This document shows, in pieces, positions 1 through 6,782 of a stretch of 13,166 nt of DNA (position 1 is its first letter; each line of letters starts with the position of its first letter). This stretch comes from Paracoccaceae bacterium (GTDB lineage Bacteria > Pseudomonadota > Alphaproteobacteria > Rhodobacterales > Rhodobacteraceae): positions 1-13,166 of the forward strand of contig JAAUPC010000057.1 in the NCBI GenBank assembly GCA_012036325.1, written 5' to 3'. Under the pieces are notes generated by a model. It was not told the origin of the DNA and ran no database searches. It was given only the letters and a program-made list of their open reading frames with translations. A program made the translations under genes and the position numbers.

Positions 1-361
1 AAACGTGCAGACCCATAAAAACAGCCGGCATCACCAGGTAAGTCAGGCTGAGGAAGACCAGCGTCACCTGCTCACCAGCGTACATGTTGGCGTAAAGACG
101 GACGGTGAGCGAAAGCGGCCGGGCGAAGTTGCTGATGATTTCGATGGGGAACATCAAAGGCGCCATTACCGGCACCGGACCGGCGAAGTGCGCCAGGTAC
201 TTTACCGGACCCTGCACCTTCATCCCGATGATGTTGTAGTAGAGGAAGGCCGCGATGGCGATGCCCGCCGGAACGTAGGGAAACATCGTCGGCGACTCAA
301 AACCCGGGATCACCCCAATCAGATTTGCGAACAGAATGAAGAAAAAGATCGTGCCGAAAAA
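1..361 (-). CDS. atpB: ATP synthase F0 subunit a, internal fragment (foreign type)
   Basis: The minus strand reads without a stop for about 120 residues from 361 off the left edge. The product is the middle and later part of F0 subunit a, the membrane subunit that forms the proton half-channels against the c-ring. The stator arginine sits in SLTVRLYANMYAGEQ (about residue 88 of the fragment), preceded by PLMFPIEIISNFARP and an NLIGVIPGFESPT segment. The N-terminal helices and start codon are missing: an in-frame TAA lies at 362-364 directly before the homology. The family is about 230-270 residues, so roughly half is present. The wording of the motifs resembles Acidobacteriota subunit a, not the Rhodobacteraceae protein, and GC is about 56% by hand count against mid-60s nearby. 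I infer DNA from another organism joined here. Confidence 0.8.
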
Positions 362-378
362 TTATTCGCTCCTATCGC
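361..378. other. Abrupt junction between unrelated sequences
   Basis: Two minus-strand genes are both cut in this interval. The subunit a homology to the left begins right after an in-frame stop (362-364). The exporter-like reading frame to the right runs into a TAG (372-374) after 18 codons. Composition changes across it. No transposase, tRNA or att-like repeat is visible, so a chimeric assembly join is more likely than a mobile-element boundary. Confidence 0.6.
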
Positions 379-428
379 AGCGCCAGCCCCAGAAGGCCGA
401 AGGCGCGGCGGGCTATCGTGCCGGACAT
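372..428 (-). CDS. 5' remnant of a probable nickel/cobalt exporter (truncated)
   Basis: An ATG at 428 overlaps the end of the DUF1007 gene by 16 bases and opens a frame of 18 codons, MSGTIARRAFGLLGLALR, then TAG. The two arginines followed by a hydrophobic run look like the start of a membrane protein's first helix. In Rhodobacteraceae, DUF1007 genes are commonly followed by a NicO/RcnA-type Ni/Co exporter gene, often overlapping. The position, overlap and N-terminal character fit such a gene cut off by the junction at 361-378. The assignment is from context only, since too little sequence remains for a family match. Confidence 0.4.
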   Translation of the reverse strand: MSGTIARRAFGLLGLALR

Positions 429-1059
429 GTCACGCGCACCTCTTCGGCATAATTCTTGCCAACGGCTGGAAAGCTCATCTCAAGGTCCACATCGGGGGTA
501 AACTCCTGCAAGGCGGCCAGAAGCGCCTCATCTGCCGCATCAAGATCGGGGACAAAGGTCTCGGCCTTGCAGCCCGCCCCGCCGGTCAGCAGCGCGTCAT
601 CCACAATGGTATAGGCGCTGTAATAGCCCGGATCATAGACCTGCACGATCAAGGGCACCGCCTCCAGCGGCACGGGCCGCTCAAAGCTCCGCAGGTGGGT
701 CGAGGTGATGCGCCCCTTGGCATAGCTCGCGCCCCAGTCGCTTGGCCGCGACAGCGCCAGTTCGGCATCATTGACCACGGCATAGGTATCGCCCAGAAAG
801 CTTGGGTCCCATTGCATGTCGAACCCGGCCAGCCGCGCCTCTTCTTCGGGCGTGAGGACGCCGTCCCAATCTATGTCCAGCCCCATGTCGCCGATGATGA
901 ACAGCGAATAAAGATCGTCATAGGTCCAACTGATCCGCAGCCCGGTCGCCTCGTTCCGGTCGTTGATCAGCACCTCGATCCCGGTATCGATGAACACATG
1001 CGGATGGGCCAAGGCCGGGCCGCCGTGAGAACACCAAGGATCGCTGCAATGCCACGCAT
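413..1059 (-). CDS. DUF1007 family periplasmic protein (frameshifted in the signal peptide)
   Basis: The body starts HPHVFIDTGIEVLI and ends EEVRVTCPAR, with the DUF1007 hallmarks RISWTYDDLYSL, an EF-hand-like DIDWDGVLTPEE stretch, and ITSTHLRSFERP. DUF1007 proteins are exported and usually sit beside Ni/Co or zinc transport genes; their exact role is not established. The main frame lacks a proper start. In the next frame, ATG at 1059 encodes MRGIAAILGVLTAA, a signal-peptide core. Adding one C to the run matching 1017-1019 joins the two as ...TAAPALA|HPHVF, giving a textbook AxA cleavage site and a 215-residue protein. I therefore treat it as one gene with a one-base loss, probably a sequencing error. 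It follows ppk2 by 72 bases and overlaps the exporter remnant. Confidence 0.8.
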
Positions 1060-1131
1060 GGCGGGGAAGGTAAGCGCCGCGACCCGGTTCGCCAAGAGGG
1101 CGCGGTGCCGGGTGGCAAAAAGCCCCCGCCC

Positions 1132-2061
1132 TCAGCCGCGTTGCATCGCAGGGTGGGTAGCTGCGTCATAGATGTCGGATACCGCACCCAGGACCTGCGC
1201 CGCCCGCCCCACGATCAGGGGGTCAGGCAAGCCAATGGCTGCGTGGTCCTTGTTCGGATAATCCAGCGTGGACAGGAAATGCTTCATGCAGTTCAGCCGC
1301 GCGCGTTTCTTGTCATCGGATTTGACGATCACCCAGGGCGCATCGGCGGTGTCGGTGTAAAAGAACATCGCCTCTTTCGCCTCGGTATAGTCGTCCCAGC
1401 GGTCCAGGCTCGCCTTGTCGATCGGCGACAGCTTCCACATCTTCAACGGGTCGGTTTCGCGGGCGATGAACCGGGTGCGCTGTTCTTCCCGGGTGACGCT
1501 GAACCAGTATTTGTGCAGCCGGATGCCGGACCGGACCAGCATCCGCTCCAACTCCGGGGCCTGGCGCATGAATTCCAGGTATTCCGAGGGCGTGCAAAAG
1601 CCCATCACGCGTTCAACCCCCGCGCGGTTGTACCAGGAGCGGTCGTAGAACACCATTTCCCCCGCCGTCGGCAGATGCGCGATATAGCGCTGAAAGAACC
1701 ACTGGCCCTTTTCCACGTCCGAGGGTTTGGACAGCGCGCAGACCCGGGCGTAGCGCGGGTTCAGATGCTCCATGAAGCGCTTGATCGTGCCGCCCTTGCC
1801 CGCGGCATCACGCCCTTCCATCAGGATGACGAATTTCTGCCCGGTCTCCTGCGCCCAGATCTGCACCTTAAGGAGTTCCGCCTGCAATCGGGCCTTTTCC
1901 GCCTCATAACTGGCGCGGCCCATCAGCCGGGCATAGGGATAGCGCCCGGATTCGAAAGCCTGCCGCAAAGGCGGGGCGTTCACCGCCGGAAAGGTCCGCG
2001 GCCCCGTCGTGGCCCCAGCATCCGCTGCGGGCTGGGAAGTGTCTGCTTTGGTGCCGTCCAT
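1132..2061 (-). CDS. ppk2: Polyphosphate kinase 2 (PPK2), 309 aa
   Basis: This cytosolic enzyme moves phosphate between polyphosphate and nucleoside diphosphates; class I members chiefly make NTPs from NDPs. Seen: Walker A EGRDAAGKGGTIKR (residues 82-95), Walker B and its partner FYDRSWYNRAGVERVMGF (138-155), and the lid REEQRTRFIARETDPLKMWK (191-210). The single PPK2 domain and the length of about 300 residues fit class I. The frame is open upstream to 2364, but that part overlaps the neighbouring gene and has no family character. I chose ATG 2061 because it gives the usual length and has a GGGGG purine-rich stretch about 7 bases upstream. A terminator at 2152-2193 separates it from the upstream regulator gene, so it likely has its own promoter in about 90 bases. 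Which nucleotide it prefers cannot be read from sequence. Confidence 0.93.
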   Translation of the reverse strand: MDGTKADTSQPAADAGATTGPRTFPAVNAPPLRQAFESGRYPYARLMGRASYEAEKARLQAELLKVQIWAQETGQKFVILMEGRDAAGKGGTIKRFMEHLNPRYARVCALSKPSDVEKGQWFFQRYIAHLPTAGEMVFYDRSWYNRAGVERVMGFCTPSEYLEFMRQAPELERMLVRSGIRLHKYWFSVTREEQRTRFIARETDPLKMWKLSPIDKASLDRWDDYTEAKEAMFFYTDTADAPWVIVKSDDKKRARLNCMKHFLSTLDYPNKDHAAIGLPDPLIVGRAAQVLGAVSDIYDAATHPAMQRG

Positions 2062-2151
2062 CTTTGCCCCCGTGATCGTGGTCCTTTTGTCTTTCCGACA
2101 GACCAGCAAAGCCGATGGGCCACCGCCTTGATCCCTGTCAAACGCGGGCAC

Positions 2152-2193
2152 GAAAAAGAAGCGGGGCAGCAGGTTTCCAGATCCTGCCGCCCC
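2152..2193 (-). terminator. Intrinsic terminator after the luxR-hydrolase gene
   Basis: On the minus strand an 11-bp stem (arms 2183-2193 and 2163-2173, one G-U wobble, otherwise fully paired and GC-rich) with a 9-nt loop is followed after a few bases by CTTCTTTTTC (2150-2159). It lies 117 bases after the stop of the upstream gene and about 90 bases before ppk2. A 12-bp palindrome, GAAAGATCTTTC (2201-2212), sits directly before it. Confidence 0.7.
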
Positions 2194-2309
2194 TGATTTC
2201 GAAAGATCTTTCAAGAAGCCTTTGCCGCCAATCCACCGCAGCTTCTTGACCCTACCCAGGGCCGCGCGGCGGCACATACCCCATCTGCGGTAGGGCCGCC
2301 GGATTTCCG

Positions 2310-4073
2310 TCAGGCGGCGCGCGCCTCCGCCATGGCCTGAACCGCATCCAACACTTGCGGCCATTCCGCCATGAACAAAAGCTGCCCCGTGCCGGGCAGA
2401 AACCGCACCTCAAGATGCGGATAATCGATGGCAAGCTCCCGGATCGTGGCGACGGGGGATTGCGGGTCCTGATCGCCCTGCAACAGCAGGACCGGCACGC
2501 GCGCCCCGCGCACCACCGCTGACCAGTCCTTTTCCGACCCGATGCATTCCGCCGTGAAGGCCGCATGCGCCGACCATTTCGCCGCCATGCAGACGTCTGA
2601 CCCTTCCAGCACCGCCGCCCGCACTTCGGGCCGGTCAAAGGTTTCCATATCCGCCGGGCTGCCGCCGTTCACCTGGCGAAAGAACGCCTCCTTTCCCAGC
2701 CGCCGCGCCAGGCTGAAGCCCGCCTGCACCAGGAAGGGCAAAACGCGCGGCGCGTAGCGGGCATTGGCCAGGATAAAGCGCTGCCACTTGTCCATCCGCT
2801 CATACTGCGCGGCGCTGCGCAGGGGCAATTGGCAGGCGGCCCCCACGATCGCGCGCAGAAGGTCGGGGCGCTGGATCGACAGGTTCATCGCAAAGCGCAG
2901 GTCGGCACCCAAGGGAATGGCCACCGCGCCCTTGACGCCCAGATGGTCCAGCACCGCCGCATAGTCGCGGGTGACGCCGGCCAGATGATCCTCGCCCCTG
3001 GGCAAGGGGTCGGTCCGGCCATAGCCCGCACGCACCGGCACGATGACCCGCATCCCCCGGCTGGCCGCCGCCCGCTCTGCCGTCGCGGGCCAGCGGATCA
3101 GCCCGAAATCCAGATGCATGTAAAGGACCGGCAAACCTTTCGGATCGCCAAACTCGATCCAGGTCAGCCGCCGCCCGTCCGAGCTGCGCATTTCCCGCAA
3201 AGGCCGCGGCTCCAAAGCGCTGCGGCCCTGCAGTGCAGCACCCCCCCGCACCGGGATCAGCGCTACATCCATCAGCCCAAGGACCACCCGCACCAGTTCC
3301 GATTGGCTGTGCGTTTCGGTCTTGGCGAGGACCGACCGCACCTGCGTCCGTACCGTCTCCAGGGACCGGCCCCGCGCTTCGGCAATGTCGCGCAAGGGCA
3401 GGCCCAGTGTCACGCCGCGCACGATCTCGACCTCGGCCGTGGTCAAGCCGAAGGCTTCTTGCACCGTCGTCTGGAACCCGTCCGGCCAGACCAGCTCGGT
3501 CGAGACGACCAGCGCCAGCGGCCGCGTCTCGCCCCCATCCACCGGGCTGACCCGCAGAATGACCGGACTGCCGGTCACCGTCGACCGGATGCGCAGCGTC
3601 ACCACCTTTTCCGCCTTGCGCGAGGCGACCCTGCGCACCACCCCCGCCAGAAGCGTGCGGTCTTCCGCCTCAAACGGCAGATCGGCAAAGGGCCCGCCTT
3701 CGGTCACCCCAAAGGCCACCCGCGCCGCCCGGTTGCAGCCAACCAGCACCGCCCCCCCGTCGCAAAGAAAAGCGGCCGAGCGGGGGATATCCTCCAGCAC
3801 CGACCGCGCGGCCGTCTGGTCCTCGGCCGCCTCAAGACGGTCCAGAAACACCGTGGCCCGCGCCAGATGCGCCTCGATCTCGGGGTCTTCCAGCGGGATG
3901 GCGCTTTCAACTGGCCCCACGCGCAACGGTCCTGCGCGGCCCTCCCAGACCTCCAAAAGCTCTTCCAGGCGGATCGGGTCTACCGCCACGTCGTACAGGC
4001 GTTCGACAATCTCGGCCCGGTGGTCGCGATCGGCGAAAGTGGCGGTAAGCGTGTGCGGCATTGACTCGGTCAT
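2310..4073 (-). CDS. LuxR-type HTH regulator fused to an inactive alpha/beta-hydrolase domain, 587 aa
   Basis: Domain order: an N-terminal PAS-like region (about 20-195), a LuxR/GerE helix-turn-helix (about 205-265, FGLTTAEVEIVRG ... GRSLETVRTQVRSVLAKT), then an alpha/beta-hydrolase fold (about 295-585). The hydrolase keeps the family's backbone marks, PVRAGYGRTDPLP (346-358) and the acid-residue loop LQGDQDPQSP (531-540). However, the nucleophile elbow reads AIPLGAD with Pro387 where Ser belongs, and the catalytic His site is Gln564 (GTGQLLFM). Two of three catalytic residues are gone, so I infer a ligand-binding sensor domain, not an enzyme. Start: ATG 4073 (MTESMPHT); ATG 4061 and GTG 4103 are alternatives. 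It diverges from the glutathione transferase gene across about 157 bases and ends in its own terminator. The target genes and ligand are unknown. Confidence 0.85.
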   Translation of the reverse strand: MTESMPHTLTATFADRDHRAEIVERLYDVAVDPIRLEELLEVWEGRAGPLRVGPVESAIPLEDPEIEAHLARATVFLDRLEAAEDQTAARSVLEDIPRSAAFLCDGGAVLVGCNRAARVAFGVTEGGPFADLPFEAEDRTLLAGVVRRVASRKAEKVVTLRIRSTVTGSPVILRVSPVDGGETRPLALVVSTELVWPDGFQTTVQEAFGLTTAEVEIVRGVTLGLPLRDIAEARGRSLETVRTQVRSVLAKTETHSQSELVRVVLGLMDVALIPVRGGAALQGRSALEPRPLREMRSSDGRRLTWIEFGDPKGLPVLYMHLDFGLIRWPATAERAAASRGMRVIVPVRAGYGRTDPLPRGEDHLAGVTRDYAAVLDHLGVKGAVAIPLGADLRFAMNLSIQRPDLLRAIVGAACQLPLRSAAQYERMDKWQRFILANARYAPRVLPFLVQAGFSLARRLGKEAFFRQVNGGSPADMETFDRPEVRAAVLEGSDVCMAAKWSAHAAFTAECIGSEKDWSAVVRGARVPVLLLQGDQDPQSPVATIRELAIDYPHLEVRFLPGTGQLLFMAEWPQVLDAVQAMAEARAA

Positions 4074-4218
4074 CCGGTGACCCTGCGTCAGGCAGCGGGC
4101 CACATCAAGACGCCGCCACGCCGCAGACCCCCCTTTTTCTCGGCTGGAAGACGGCCTAGCCTGAAAGCAGCCTGCCAGGCCCCCTTGCCTTGCCAGCTGC
4201 CCGCTTGACCCTCATCGC

Positions 4219-4222
4219 AGGA
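4219..4222 (+). promoter_or_regulatory. Ribosome binding site deciding the GST start
   Basis: AGGA lies 8 bases before ATG 4231. This favours that ATG over the TTG at 4228, which is in the same frame one codon earlier. Confidence 0.55.
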
Positions 4223-4230
4223 ACCCCTTG

Positions 4231-4890
4231 ATGATTACCCTTTACGGCGTCTTCCGGTCCCGCGCTTCGCGCCCGATCTGGCTTTTCTATGAACTGGATC
4301 TGCCCTTTACCCATGTTCCGGTGATCCAAAGCTACCGCCTGCCCCAGGCATCCGCCCCGGATGCGCCGTTGAATACCACCTCGGCGGCGTTCCTGGCCGT
4401 GAACCCGCAAGGCCAGATTCCCGCCTATGTCGAGGGTGACCTGACCCTGACGGAATCGCTTTCCATCACCAACCACATTGCCCGCACCCGGGGCGGTGCG
4501 CTTGGCCCCCAGACCCCGGCCGAAGCCGCGCTGATCGACCAATGGACCCTTCTTGCCGTGACCGCCGTCGAAAGCCCCGCGCTTGAGATCCTGAATGTCA
4601 CCGGGGCCGGGGGCGACAAGACGCCCGAAGGCCAGGCCACCATCGCCATCTGCGCCGAAAAACTCCGCCGCCCCCTGAAGCGGCTTGAGGCGCATCTGGT
4701 CCAACGCAGCCACCTTGTCGGCGACCGCTTCACCGTGGCTGACCTGAACCTCGCCGAATGCCTGCGCTATGCGCAAGGCCACCCAACGCTTTTGGGCGAT
4801 TTCCCGGCGGTGAAGGCGTGGTTGGAGAAGTGCCAGTCGCGGCCGGCGTTCCAGAAGATGTGGGCGGCGCGGATGGCAGAGCCTGCGTGA
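4231..4890 (+). CDS. Glutathione S-transferase, 219 aa
   Basis: A cytosolic thiol transferase of the GST superfamily. The N-terminal thioredoxin-like domain begins ITLYGVFRSRASRPIW, with serine/arginine at the usual catalytic turn. It has the cis-proline in GQIPAY (Pro64) and the glutathione-holding ES pair in LTLTESLSI (Glu75-Ser76). The all-helical C-terminal domain carries the N-capping motif GDRFTVADLNLAE near residue 170, followed by FPAVKAWLEKCQSRPAFQKM, which is standard for bacterial GSTs. Length is typical. It diverges from the LuxR-pseudohydrolase gene, so that regulator may control it; this is inference from position only. It converges on aqpZ with a shared hairpin terminator downstream. 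The substrate class cannot be assigned. Confidence 0.92.
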   Translation: MITLYGVFRSRASRPIWLFYELDLPFTHVPVIQSYRLPQASAPDAPLNTTSAAFLAVNPQGQIPAYVEGDLTLTESLSITNHIARTRGGALGPQTPAEAALIDQWTLLAVTAVESPALEILNVTGAGGDKTPEGQATIAICAEKLRRPLKRLEAHLVQRSHLVGDRFTVADLNLAECLRYAQGHPTLLGDFPAVKAWLEKCQSRPAFQKMWAARMAEPA

Positions 4891-4938
4891 CGCCCTGCAA
4901 ACCGACGTGGCCCCTGATGCCACCCTCGGATAGGAATT

Positions 4939-4971
4939 GGGCCGCCGGGTTGCATTGCACCCCGGCGGCCC
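4939..4971. terminator. Bidirectional terminator between GST and aqpZ
   Basis: A perfect 11-bp GC-rich stem, GGGCCGCCGGG (4939-4949) and CCCGGCGGCCC (4961-4971), encloses an 11-nt loop. It lies between the two convergent stop codons. The T-rich tail is weak on both strands (CTTGTCTTG on plus, AATTCCTAT on minus). Confidence 0.65.
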
Positions 4972-4995
4972 CTTGTCTTGCGGCCTGAAGCGCGC

Positions 4996-5677
4996 TTACC
5001 TCGACGGTTCCAGAAGGCCTGCCGCGAACACAAGACCCGCCGCGACTGCCCCAGACCGGCGCAACGATGAACAGCCAAAGCTGCGACAGAGCCGTCCCAC
5101 CGACAAACAGCGCAGGCCCGATCGACCGTGCCGGGTTCACTGAAACGCCCGTTACATTAATCCCGACAAGGTGGATCACCACCAGCGCCAGGCCAATTGC
5201 AAGCCCCGCCATGACCGTCGGCGCGCCTGCTCCGGTCGATCCCAGGATGACCACCATGAACAGGAAGGTCGCCACGGCCTCGAACACGAAAGCCGCCGTC
5301 AGCGAGTATTCCCCAAGGTAGCCTGCACCCCAGCCATTCTGGCCCAAGCCCACCTCGGCCAGACCGTAGTCCGCCTTGCCTGAAGCGATCACCAGCAACA
5401 CACCTGCCCCGGCTACAGCCCCAGCCACTTGCGCAACTATGTACTTCACTGCCTCGGGCAGGCCCATGCGCCCTGCGGCGACCATGCCCAGCGATACCGC
5501 CGGGTTTATGTGGCAGCCCGAGACCGCGCCGATCCCGTAGGCCATGCCGACAAGCGCCAGTCCAAAGGCGAAGCTGATGCCGGTCAAGCCGATCTGTGGC
5601 CCTGCGATCACTGCTGCGCCGCACCCGAAAAGGACCAGCGTGAAGGTCCCTAAAAACTCTGCAACTGCCTTGTTCAT
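4996..5677 (-). CDS. aqpZ: Aquaporin Z, MIP family water channel (frameshifted near the C-terminus)
   Basis: An inner-membrane tetrameric channel for water. Both pore NPA boxes are present, HINPAVSLG (about 57-65) and SVNPARSIGPALF (about 179-191), with six hydrophobic helices in the usual spacing. ATG 5677 (MNKAVAEFLG) has AGGGA about 9 bases upstream. The frame is normal to LWLFIVAPV (residue 208), then runs out of phase into the GST region. The next frame continues as GAVAAGLVFAAGLLEPSR and stops at 4996-4998, exactly the expected last helix. Net shift is +1 or -2 at 5049-5056: two bases lost from short C and G runs would restore VAPVLGAVAAG and a 227-residue protein. Filter residues appear to be Phe38, His169 and Arg184, with Val178 where E. 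coli AqpZ has Thr183. Confidence 0.9.
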
Positions 5678-5707
5678 ACCGATGTTTCCCTGTTCCACAT
5701 ACCGTCC

Positions 5708-5729
5708 GAAGGCTTAAGCGAAAGCCTTC
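5708..5729. repeat. Hairpin in the aqpZ leader / epimerase-aqpZ gap
   Basis: A perfect 8-bp inverted repeat, GAAGGCTT (5708-5715) and AAGCCTTC (5722-5729), has a 6-nt loop. It lies after the end of the epimerase gene and about 30 bases upstream of the aqpZ start, both on the minus strand. No T-run follows, so it could be a leader structure or operator as easily as a terminator. Confidence 0.4.
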
Positions 5730-5771
5730 ATTGCAGAACGGGGAAAAAATCTGTTCACGGCGCAGGGGGGA

Positions 5772-6659
5772 TCAGCCGGGCACGTATTTCTGCCAGTTGT
5801 GCGCTTCCTTGAACCCCAGCACTTCCTTGATCTTCCGGTTGGACAGCAAGCCCTCCCGCTCCCCCACCGGCCGCGACAGCGGCACGTTCGGGAAGAAGCG
5901 GGGCAGCAGCTCCGAATTCCCCTGCGGCACCGCGTTTTCATCATTCACCGCGTTGAAGACCTGGAACCCCAAACCGTCCTTCTTCAAACACAGGTCTACA
6001 ATCTGCCCCAGATCCCGCGCGTCGATGTAGCTGAAGGTGATCCGCCGACGCAGCCCCGGGTCGTCCTTCAAGGGCGGGAACAGCGTCGCATATTCATGCG
6101 GCTCCACCACGTTCCCGATCCGCAGGGCATAGACATCCGCCCCGAACCGCCGCTGAAAACTGCGCGCGGTGACCTCGTTCACCTTCTTCGACATGCCGTA
6201 GCTGTCCATCGGGTCGATGTCGTAATCCTCTTCCAAGGGCAGCACCTTCGGGTCAACCTCGCCGTCCGAAAAACACACCCCATAAGTCGTCTCCGACGAC
6301 GCGATGATGACCTTCCGGATCCCCATCTTCAGCGCCGCTTCCAGCACGTTGTAGGTCCCGACCGTGTTCACCCGGTAGGTTTCCGTATCCGGCACCATCC
6401 CTTACCGAGGCACCGCCGCGAAATGCACCACCGCATCAAACAGCTTCGCCGCCCCGTCCTCCATCTCCTCATATCCCGCATGGGTCCGCATTGCGGAATA
6501 GACCTGGCCCGCGTCGCAGATATCGCCCACCAGATCATGCACCCCCGCCAACCCCAACGGCACCCGGTCAAAGTTCATCACCTTATGCCCCTGCGCCACC
6601 AGATAGGGCACCACATGCTTGCCCGCCTTGCCCGACCCGCCCGTGAACAGCACCCGCAT
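5772..6659 (-). pseudogene. NAD-dependent epimerase/dehydratase (extended SDR) with an internal stop
   Basis: A nucleotide-sugar or related SDR oxidoreductase. The Rossmann motif GGSGKAGKHV starts at residue 7 and the NAD ribose Asp is in NFDRV (31). VVHFAAVPR (77-85) comes before the break. The second part has YRVNTVGTYNVLEAA, the serine region IIASSETTYG, and the catalytic Y-x3-K, SYGMSK (Tyr154, Lys158), ending KYVPG. Codon 86 is TAA (6402-6404), but the frame is unchanged on both sides and a C-to-T change in CAA would explain it. Full length would be about 295 residues, normal for the family. ATG 6659 has a strong AGGAGG. Either a recent nonsense mutation or a base-call error; the intact reading on both sides argues against long decay. 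The substrate is not assignable. Confidence 0.85.
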
Positions 6660-6666
6660 CGCAATT

Positions 6667-6672
6667 CCTCCT
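6667..6672 (-). promoter_or_regulatory. Strong Shine-Dalgarno of the epimerase gene
   Basis: AGGAGG on the minus strand lies 7 bases before ATG 6659. It fixes the start at MRVLFTGG and rules out the longer open frame to 6737. Confidence 0.75.
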
Positions 6673-6782
6673 GATGTTTTCCCATACCTAGGCCGCCGCG
6701 TCCCCCCCCGACCACCCCCCCACATCTTGCGCCCCACCCCCCTGCGAGTGGTCTAATGGCTGCAACAACAGGGTGATCCTCC

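Noticed and set aside
1110..1135. Terminator between ppk2 and the DUF1007 gene
   Set aside because: A T5 run follows a G-rich stretch on the minus strand, but no matching C-rich arm forms a convincing stem before it.
2062..2364. Longer N-terminus for PPK2
   Set aside because: It would overlap the regulator gene's end and a good terminator, and the added residues are Arg/Gly-rich with no family match.
4730..4995. Extension of the aqpZ frame into the GST gene
   Set aside because: It has no channel character and arises from the frameshift at 5049-5056; the true tail ends at 4996.
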